A stretch of DNA of 5,361 bases, taken from the NCBI GenBank assembly GCA_017613855.1, contig JAGACY010000152.1:1-5361 (forward strand). The letters are read 5' to 3'. The notes beneath the pieces were generated by a model, which was given only the letters and a program-made list of their open reading frames with translations, made no database searches and was not told the DNA's origin. How positions within the stretch are numbered: the stretch's first letter is position 1; every line of letters begins with the position of its first letter. Source of the DNA: Pseudomonadota bacterium. GTDB lineage: Bacteria; Myxococcota; Bradymonadia; UBA4248. This document shows, piece after piece, positions 1 to 5,361 of this stretch. The position numbers were made by a program, and so were the translations under genes.

Positions 1-1976
1 AGGAAGCTCCCGTCGAAGTTCCCAAAGCTGCCCATGTCTACAGCATCGAAAAGCTCGACATGCCCGTCATCTTTAGTACCCCCGAAGATGCCAAAAAACT
101 GTGTGACATCAACCTCGGTCACATCGAGCGCCTGCGCGGTGAAATTACTGCCATTACCGGCAAACACACCCAGGAAAACACCCTCGAACGCTTCAACGAA
201 ATGGATATCGCTTTTGAACGCATCATGGGGATTTCTGAACTCATGGCCAACACCCATCCCGAAGAAAGCGTTCGTACAGAAGCCGAAAATTGTCAGTCAC
301 GAGCTGCCAAAGTCTTGACCGATGTCCAGATGGATCCCAAACTCTATGCAGCTATGAACGACGTCGATAAATCGACCCTCGATGACCGCGCCAAACGCTT
401 TGTCGACAAAACACTCCTGGCCTACAAACTCTCGGGCGTTGATAAAGATGAAGCCACCCGCAAAAAACTCGCCGAACTCGATGCCGCCATGGTCAAATCC
501 GGCCAGGATTTCGACAAAAATATCCGCGATGACCGCAAGACCATTCAGTTTACTGCCGAACAACTCGCCGGGCTTCCCGAAGACTTCATGAAAAATCATG
601 CCCCCGACGAAAATGGCATGATCACGGTTTCGACCGATTACACCGATTATTTCCCCGTCCTCAATTATGCCAAGGACGAAAAAACACGCGCAGAACTGGC
701 CAAAATCTTCTCGCAGCGTGCCTATCCTGCCAACGACGAGGTCTTCAAAAATCTCCTCAAACAGCGCTACGAATACGCCAAGCTCATCGGCTTCGACAAC
801 TGGGCTGCCTACAATTCGTATGACAAGATGGCCAAAGACACCAAAACCATCGAAAGCTTCATCAACGAAATCGCAACAATCACCAAGCCACGCTCCGATG
901 CCGAAATCGAAGAACTCATGCAGCTCAAAAAAGCCGACAATCCCGATACCGACGGCTTCTATTCGTGGGATCGCTTCTATTACATCGAAGCCCTCAAAAA
1001 ACAGAAATACGATTTCGATGCCCAGTCGGTGCGCCAGTATTTCCCCTACGAAAAAGTTAAACGCGGCATCCTCAATGTCGCCAGCACTATCTATGGCGTG
1101 AGCTTCCAGCAGTCCGACCGCCCCGTCTGGGATCCCAAAGTCGAAGCCTACGATGTCTACGAAAATGATAAACTCATCGCCCGCTTCTACCTCGATATGC
1201 ACCCACGCGCCGGCAAATACGGCCACGCTGCCAGCTTCGGCATGTACAGCGGCGTCGAAGGCCTGCAGCTGCCCGCCGCCACACTCGTCTGCAACTTCCC
1301 CGAACCCACTCCGGGCAACCCCGCACTCATGGAACACAGCGATGTCGAAACCTTCTTCCATGAATTCGGCCATCTCCTGCACCAGCTCTTTGCCGGCCGC
1401 CATCACTGGGTAAAACAGTCCGGCATCAGCTGCGAATGGGATTTTGTCGAAGCCCCCTCACAGCTTTTCGAAGACTGGGCCTGGGATTACGACGTTCTCA
1501 AACGCTTCGCCACCAACGAAAAGGGCGAGGTCATTCCTCAGGAACTCGTAGAAAAGATGAAGAAATCCGACGATGTCGGCAAGGGCGTCCTCAATATGCG
1601 CCAGATTTCCTACGCCTCACTGTCCTACGAATATCATAAGGGCAATCCCGAAAATATCGACCTGCTCAAAACACAGCAGGAAGTATTCGACAAAACTTCG
1701 CCCTTTAAACAATATGAAGGCGACGATACATTCGCATCCTTCGGCCACCTGAACGGCTATTCTTCGATGTATTATACTTATATGTGGTCACTCGCCATTG
1801 CCAAAGACCTCGCCATTCCTTTCCATCAGGCCGGCCTGCTCAATGTCGAAACGGCTCATAAATATCGTGATAATATATTGTCCGTCGGCGGCGCACTCGA
1901 CGCAAAAGATATGGTCCGCAACTTCCTGGGACGCGATTATAACCTCGATGCCTTTAAACAATGGCTCGCTGAATAA
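1..1976 (+). CDS. M3 family zinc metallopeptidase (thimet oligopeptidase-like), 5' partial
   Basis: Zinc-dependent oligopeptidase that would cleave short peptides. Numbering from the Met codon at 60, the zinc site HEFGH is at residues 434-438 (H434 and H438 ligands, E435 catalytic) and the third ligand is E464 in DFVEAPSQ, about 30 residues downstream as in thimet oligopeptidase. The C-terminal family signature is also intact: H563, GYSSMYYTY at 566-574 with the substrate-binding Tyr region, and FLGRDY at 622-627. The frame stays open from 60 back to the left edge; the 19 extra codons read EAPVEVPKAA and then HVYSIEKLD, and no convincing Shine-Dalgarno precedes the Met at 60, so the true start probably lies outside the window. 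The Pro/Ala-rich stretch resembles a linker after a signal peptide or lipobox, so the enzyme may be exported; this is inference because that part is not visible. At least 657 residues, a normal family length. Stop TAA at 1974-1976. Family very sure; exact subfamily and location less so. Confidence 0.95.
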   Translation, partial: EAPVEVPKAAHVYSIEKLDMPVIFSTPEDAKKLCDINLGHIERLRGEITAITGKHTQENTLERFNEMDIAFERIMGISELMANTHPEESVRTEAENCQSRAAKVLTDVQMDPKLYAAMNDVDKSTLDDRAKRFVDKTLLAYKLSGVDKDEATRKKLAELDAAMVKSGQDFDKNIRDDRKTIQFTAEQLAGLPEDFMKNHAPDENGMITVSTDYTDYFPVLNYAKDEKTRAELAKIFSQRAYPANDEVFKNLLKQRYEYAKLIGFDNWAAYNSYDKMAKDTKTIESFINEIATITKPRSDAEIEELMQLKKADNPDTDGFYSWDRFYYIEALKKQKYDFDAQSVRQYFPYEKVKRGILNVASTIYGVSFQQSDRPVWDPKVEAYDVYENDKLIARFYLDMHPRAGKYGHAASFGMYSGVEGLQLPAATLVCNFPEPTPGNPALMEHSDVETFFHEFGHLLHQLFAGRHHWVKQSGISCEWDFVEAPSQLFEDWAWDYDVLKRFATNEKGEVIPQELVEKMKKSDDVGKGVLNMRQISYASLSYEYHKGNPENIDLLKTQQEVFDKTSPFKQYEGDDTFASFGHLNGYSSMYYTYMWSLAIAKDLAIPFHQAGLLNVETAHKYRDNILSVGGALDAKDMVRNFLGRDYNLDAFKQWLAE

Positions 1977-1996
1977 TATATATTAATACATTTGGG

Positions 1997-2082
1997 TGGC
2001 GCGGCTATGTGCTTTGCACATACGCCGTCGCCAGAGACGTGCAAATTGCACGTCTCTACTCGCTATTGGCCTACGGCCAATA
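1997..2082. repeat. Cluster of three consecutive perfect or near-perfect palindromes
   Basis: Three hairpin-forming inverted repeats lie almost end to end. Hairpin 1 (1997-2033): TGGCG, CGGC and TATGTGC pair with their complements across a TTT loop at 2013-2015, with single-base bulges at 2023 and 2028. Hairpin 2 (2033-2057): 12-bp perfect arms AGAGACGTGCAA and TTGCACGTCTCT around one central base. Hairpin 3 (2064-2082): 8-bp perfect arms TATTGGCC and GGCCAATA with a TAC loop. Each is followed by TCGC or TCGCC (2028, 2060, 2086), and ACTCGC occurs twice (2058-2063, 2084-2089), which suggests a modular extragenic repeat. None has a following T-run, so they are not obvious terminators. They could be REP-like extragenic palindromes, mRNA 3'-end stabilisers, or a structured RNA. 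The inverted repeats are seen directly; the role is unknown. Confidence 0.8.
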
Positions 2083-2092
2083 CACTCGCCTA

Positions 2093-2128
2093 ACGCCGCT
2101 GTTGCTGTGCAATACGCGGCGTATTTTT
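2093..2128 (+). terminator. Probable intrinsic terminator of the M3 peptidase gene
   Basis: The arms ACGCCGC (2093-2099) and GCGGCGT (2116-2122) form a 7-bp GC-rich stem. The 16-nt interval contains a smaller inner stem, TTGC (2102-2105) with GCAA (2109-2112). The stem is followed by A and then five Ts (2124-2128). It lies about 115 bp after the peptidase stop and in the right orientation to end that transcript. It is the fourth hairpin in a row, so it may belong to the same repeat cluster; only this one has a T-run. Confidence 0.6.
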
Positions 2129-2198
2129 ACCCCCCCTTGACCGCCCGCCACGCAGGCGCAAAAGTCAAATGAGAATATATTATCCTTGAAATCTTGCA

Positions 2199-2227
2199 TT
2201 AACCACTAAATGAGCAATAACCATAAT
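2199..2227 (+). promoter_or_regulatory. Tentative sigma-70-like promoter for the kinase gene
   Basis: CATAAT at 2222-2227 matches the -10 consensus at five of six positions, and TTAACC at 2199-2204 matches the -35 consensus at four of six with a 17-bp spacer. The start of transcription would fall about 2234, leaving roughly five bases before the ATG at 2239, which would make the mRNA nearly leaderless. The lack of any Shine-Dalgarno sequence in front of that ATG fits this. The region is AT-rich, so chance matches are likely. Confidence 0.25.
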
Positions 2228-2238
2228 ACTAAAAAACT

Positions 2239-4584
2239 ATGGATAATCAACCAACTCCCCTTCAATCCCAATCCACAGACTCCACACAAAGTCCATCCTA
2301 TCAATCTTTTAAAGATGCTTACCAGTGGGGAAACATCATCGGCCATGGCACCCAGGGCAACGTCTATGCTGCCACGCGAATAGCCGATAATCAAAAAGTC
2401 GTCATCAAACAGATCAACATTCATTCCATTCATAACTGGAAAGATTACGATTTGTTTCGAAGGGAAGCGCAAGTACTCGAATCGCTCGATATTCCCGGCG
2501 TTGCCAAATTCTATGAGGCAGCAGAATGCCTCGACGACAATCCGCCGTGCGCTTATATCGTCCAGGAATATATTCCAGGTAAAAATCTGGCACAGTTGAT
2601 CAAGGACTGTCACCGTTTTACGCTCGATGCAATTTATGATATATTAATACAAACATTGAGAATTATCGATCAACTGCACCGCCATGAGCCGCCCATTATC
2701 CATCGTGACATTAAGCCATCGAATATCATGCTGTCGCCCGACGGCAAAGTCACCATCATCGATTTTGGGGCAGTGGCAAACCCACAGGTGCAAGGCGGCG
2801 GTTCGACCGTTGCCGGTACTATCGGTTTTATGCCCCCAGAACAACTCATGGGCAAACCCGTCCCCGCCAGCGATATCTATGCACTCGGTGCAGTTGCCAT
2901 CCAACTCATTACCGGCATTCATCCAGCCGATATCCCCACACAGGATTTCTATCTCATCTTCGAACCCTTAATGCAGGACAAGCCGCATGCACTTGTGCAA
3001 TTGCTGCGCGAAATGCTCGAACCCAAAGTCGAACAAAGGCTCTCGGATATCCCCGAGATCACAAAGCAGTTTGAACATTTGCGCAATTCCGAAGAAACAG
3101 AGAAGGAAACCACTGCAGCCCACAAACGCGTCCTATCGAATAACAATTACACCCAATCCTACGAAGAACGCCTCGAAGCTGTAGAAAGCATCTGCCAGAC
3201 TGGCAATGTCGATATTTGGCAGCAACTGCCCGAAAGCACACCGCGCCCGTTTCCTGAGGTGTATCGACATTTTGTTGATATAAACCCCAATGATACAAAA
3301 GAAGAAGCGATGCCTGAATTTGATCCGAATACGGTTTTGCTTTCTGTATCTAAAAACTATTATGAAAAGACGGACAAGTGGGGGGACCATTATATTAATA
3401 TTCTTTCGATCATCTTTACGGTAATCCTTTTTACAGTACTGCATAAAACTGGTGTGCTTCCGTTCAGCATCAGTTTTTGGAGGCTGGTATTGGTTGTAGT
3501 TGCTCTGGTCGTTTTCTACTTTTTAATTCTATTTTATTCAATCTGGGGGATTTTCCCATTATATAGGTATATTTTCGAACCACTGCTCAGAAAGTCGATT
3601 CACAACAAAGAAGTGGATCTTGACAATCGGAGAAGCTCCCTAACTACAAGTCATTTATCCAGTAGGGAACTTCTCCATCTGCCGAACGATTTTAAGGAGC
3701 TGTTTTGCAATGGCCGCAAAACCATTGCAACAATTGTAGATATTCAATATATCGAATATCATGATTTTGATATCAACATCCGTACGGAACAGCCACAGCT
3801 TTATATCTGCCTGCCGACACCATGCTTTAAAGTGAGCTATTCTTTTAATCCACCAGACGACAAGCGAAAAGAGAATATCATCCATTCATTTTTAACGGAT
3901 ATCGAACCGGAAAATCACTACAAGCTGCGGGATGCCCTGCCAATCCTTTATTCACTAAAAAACATGAACAGTTATGATATGGTAACGAGCATGCCTTTCC
4001 CCTTGCCATTCATTGATCTTCAATATTTGACACATATCATCGACCGCAGTTTTTCAAATTTTGATTTCAATCAAAAAATAACACTTAACAATGATAACAA
4101 CGAAAATCATAATTCCAATGTGGATAAAAATACAGACTCTCCCTTTTATTCTTATTCTCAGAAGCTCACTTCTTTCCAAAATATCACAGAGCTTCTAAGT
4201 AAAACCGACACATTTGGCAACAACACGCTTCTCGGATACCAGGCCATTCTTGACAAGAATGACTTTTATCCAATACATCATATCTATATAAGCCGGTTGT
4301 TTCGTTCCTGCGCTTTAGATGTCAATAAAGAAACATACAAGGTCATTCTTCACTACCTTGCCCAAACCCCTCGAAGCCACACACAACCAACAGCATTGGC
4401 AGTCAATGAAGTTTGTAAAAATATCCTCTTCTTTAAAGATGATGCTCAGAAAGAAAATATATCCAAGTACCTGATTAAGATCTTTAAAGATGTCAATACC
4501 AGTAAAGAAGTCAGAAAAGTCCTTCGTTTCTATAAAAACGACATTTTAATGCCACAATCCTTTAGGGATGCAATTCCTGAGTAA
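2239..4584 (+). CDS. Membrane-anchored Hanks-type Ser/Thr protein kinase with uncharacterised C-terminal region
   Basis: Transfers phosphate from ATP to protein Ser/Thr residues, probably at the inner face of the membrane. Kinase domain about residues 28-283: glycine loop GHGTQG 35-40, ATP-binding K57 (VVIK), helix-C E76, catalytic loop HRDIKPSN 155-162 with D157, DFG 175-177, PPE 199-201 and D212 in SDIYALG. All key residues are present, so it should be active; T190 and T194 are plausible activation-loop sites. A polar linker (about 284-383) leads to two membrane segments (about 384-401 and 413-437) joined by a short turn, which would put both ends in the cytoplasm. Residues 484-537 (GRKTIATIVDIQY then a beta-rich KVSYSF stretch) weakly recall DUF3592-type domains. 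An Asn-rich spacer (616-632) precedes a helical tail (about 640-770), possibly alpha-alpha repeats. The ATG at 2239 is the first after an in-frame TAA at 2230 and leaves 27 residues before the kinase fold; no Shine-Dalgarno is seen. Stop TAA 4582-4584. Kinase certain, targets unknown. Confidence 0.95.
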   Translation: MDNQPTPLQSQSTDSTQSPSYQSFKDAYQWGNIIGHGTQGNVYAATRIADNQKVVIKQINIHSIHNWKDYDLFRREAQVLESLDIPGVAKFYEAAECLDDNPPCAYIVQEYIPGKNLAQLIKDCHRFTLDAIYDILIQTLRIIDQLHRHEPPIIHRDIKPSNIMLSPDGKVTIIDFGAVANPQVQGGGSTVAGTIGFMPPEQLMGKPVPASDIYALGAVAIQLITGIHPADIPTQDFYLIFEPLMQDKPHALVQLLREMLEPKVEQRLSDIPEITKQFEHLRNSEETEKETTAAHKRVLSNNNYTQSYEERLEAVESICQTGNVDIWQQLPESTPRPFPEVYRHFVDINPNDTKEEAMPEFDPNTVLLSVSKNYYEKTDKWGDHYINILSIIFTVILFTVLHKTGVLPFSISFWRLVLVVVALVVFYFLILFYSIWGIFPLYRYIFEPLLRKSIHNKEVDLDNRRSSLTTSHLSSRELLHLPNDFKELFCNGRKTIATIVDIQYIEYHDFDINIRTEQPQLYICLPTPCFKVSYSFNPPDDKRKENIIHSFLTDIEPENHYKLRDALPILYSLKNMNSYDMVTSMPFPLPFIDLQYLTHIIDRSFSNFDFNQKITLNNDNNENHNSNVDKNTDSPFYSYSQKLTSFQNITELLSKTDTFGNNTLLGYQAILDKNDFYPIHHIYISRLFRSCALDVNKETYKVILHYLAQTPRSHTQPTALAVNEVCKNILFFKDDAQKENISKYLIKIFKDVNTSKEVRKVLRFYKNDILMPQSFRDAIPE

Positions 4585-4650
4585 TCTTCAGATGAACGTG
4601 GGGGAAGTTTCTGTATCGTTCGTCCCAGGATTATCGAATTTTAATTAGCC

Positions 4651-4703
4651 ATAAAAGGGCTACACGCCATGAAGTCTGTTCGTACTTCATGGCGTGTAGC
4701 CCT
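4651..4703 (-). terminator. Long perfect hairpin, probable terminator of the minus-strand hydrolase gene
   Basis: The arms at 4656-4675 and 4684-4703 are a perfect 20-bp inverted repeat around an 8-nt loop (4676-4683, CTGTTCGT). Read on the minus strand the stem ends in GCCC and runs straight into TTTTAT (4656-4651), the form of an intrinsic terminator, about 60 bp after the hydrolase stop. Read on the plus strand no T-run follows (TCGGTTGG), so termination of the kinase transcript here would be weaker. A small 5-bp hairpin, GGTGC/GCACC (4709-4721), sits just beside it. The perfect 20-bp stem is longer than most terminators, so it could also be a dispersed extragenic palindrome. Confidence 0.6.
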
Positions 4704-4764
4704 CGGTTGGTGCGCAGCACCTATCGAAGGATCAATGCCTCCTCCAATGATTGAACATCGCCAA

Positions 4765-5361
4765 TCATTCGTATCTCGAGCAGATCTTCCCTTTTCCAAA
4801 AGCACGATATTGTTCGGTGACGCGCTGATAATCGGTAGGATCGGACGAGAGCTTGCTGTTTGTATCATGATTTTGCAGACACTCAACGGTGTCATTCGAG
4901 TTATAGTTATTTGAACCGATGAGTTTATGGCGCGAATTGTCAAGATCAGTTTCGACGACAATTTCTACGTGGGAGTTGCTGTACCAAATATCGCCAGGCC
5001 GGGCTTTATCATTATCGACGATGTGATAGCCATGCTCATGTTTATCTTCGCACATCGATCTATATTGCGAAACCATCTGCCGGCCTTCGCCCGGGCTAAA
5101 GATCTCGGCTTCTTTAAACATAGAGCCAACAAAGCTTGCACAGTTCTTATCATAGCCATAATTGAACGATGCCCCCTGGTCATAATAATCGACAAAGTAG
5201 GGAATGACATCTCTAAGATCGTAGGTGCACTTATGCGTGGTTTCGAACAGGTACTTTCTGGCGATCTCGACAACGAACATATCATTTTCGGGTTCAGCGG
5301 GTTTGCAAACGCCACTTTCGCAAGTAGTTTCACAGACCTGACCACATCCGCCGCAGTTGAC
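4765..5361 (-). CDS. Secreted Cys-rich NlpC/P60-like cysteine hydrolase, 5' partial
   Basis: Likely cell-wall or peptide amidase/endopeptidase of the NlpC/P60 (or CHAP) papain-like fold. The last 198 residues are visible and the frame is open to the right edge. Counting from that edge, the candidate nucleophile is C74 in NCASFVGSMF (73-82), matching the family's D-C-S-x-F-V pattern with Asn for Asp. The catalytic His is H131 in RPGDIWYSNSHVEIVVE (121-137), which resembles the family's PGDLVFF...HVGIV strand pair. The third, polar residue may lie in GSNNYNS (149-155). Before the domain is a Cys-Gly linker with C3, C6, C10, C14 and C19, then PAEPEND; four further Cys besides C74 lie in the domain (45, 104, 161, 194). 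That many Cys suggests disulfides and therefore export, but the signal peptide is outside the window. The Met at 5280 is unlikely to be the start because the Cys motif continues in frame before it. It converges with the kinase gene, 180 bp apart. Fold fairly sure, substrate unknown. Confidence 0.8.
   Translation of the reverse strand, partial: VNCGGCGQVCETTCESGVCKPAEPENDMFVVEIARKYLFETTHKCTYDLRDVIPYFVDYYDQGASFNYGYDKNCASFVGSMFKEAEIFSPGEGRQMVSQYRSMCEDKHEHGYHIVDNDKARPGDIWYSNSHVEIVVETDLDNSRHKLIGSNNYNSNDTVECLQNHDTNSKLSSDPTDYQRVTEQYRAFGKGKICSRYE

Noticed and set aside
60..62. ATG at 60 as the true start of the peptidase
   Set aside because: The frame stays open upstream to the window edge with a plausible protein sequence, and there is no clear ribosome binding site.
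667..1101. 144-codon plus-strand frame inside the peptidase gene
   Set aside because: A shifted reading of the peptidase; the Ser/Pro/Thr/Lys-rich composition is low complexity and comes from codon bias.
297..1406. 369-codon open frame on the minus strand opposite the M3 peptidase
   Set aside because: It lies wholly inside the conserved peptidase gene. Its Phe/Gly/Ile/Asp-rich protein is what the reverse complement of that gene's biased codons gives, and it shows no recognisable motif.
1997..2128. CRISPR array or integron attC site
   Set aside because: The palindromes differ in sequence and there are no repeat-spacer units of constant length. No cas or integrase gene is present, and I see no attC-type core sites.
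3059..3444. Minus-strand frames opposite the kinase linker (3059-3298 and 3133-3444)
   Set aside because: Shadows of the kinase gene with no start signal or recognisable domain.
4669..4914. 81-codon plus-strand frame starting in the hairpin arm
   Set aside because: Antisense to the hydrolase gene, begins inside the terminator stem and has no family motif.
4641..4961. 106-codon minus-strand frame overlapping the hydrolase end
   Set aside because: It overlaps the hydrolase in another frame and runs through the terminator hairpin; the hydrolase frame carries the conserved motifs.

Overview
The window carries three protein-coding genes, two of them cut by the window edges. The most likely source is an uncultured bacterium of the Myxococcota/Bradymonadales type (former Deltaproteobacteria), of moderate GC content. 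This placement is an inference from three things: a Hanks-type kinase whose wording (GTIGFMPPEQ, SDIYALGAVA) resembles large myxobacterial and cyanobacterial kinases, a Cys-Gly-rich linker on an exported hydrolase, and an M3 peptidase that appears to carry an export-type N-terminal linker. No rRNA or other phylogenetic marker is present, so the placement is tentative.

Layout. Positions 1-1976 (+) hold an M3 (thimet oligopeptidase-like) zinc metallopeptidase whose 5' end lies outside the window. Positions 1977-2238 are a 262-bp intergenic region packed with inverted repeats: three consecutive hairpins separated by TCGC(C) spacers, a fourth hairpin followed by a T-run (probable terminator of the peptidase gene), a run of seven Cs, and then an AT-rich stretch leading to the next gene. 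Positions 2239-4584 (+) hold a 781-residue membrane-anchored Ser/Thr protein kinase with a complete catalytic core, two adjacent membrane segments and a C-terminal half of about 340 residues with no domain I can name securely. Positions 4585-4764 are a convergent intergenic region with a perfect 20-bp inverted repeat that fits a terminator for the minus-strand gene. Positions 4765-5361 (-) hold the C-terminal part of a secreted, Cys-rich NlpC/P60-like cysteine hydrolase that continues beyond the right edge.

The genes look like independent transcription units rather than an operon. A terminator separates the peptidase from the kinase, and the kinase and hydrolase converge. Nothing in the sequence ties the three products to one pathway. 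The least explained parts are the palindrome cluster at 1997-2128 and the C-terminal half of the kinase. I do not see a CRISPR array, transposase, integrase, toxin-antitoxin pair, tRNA or rRNA.
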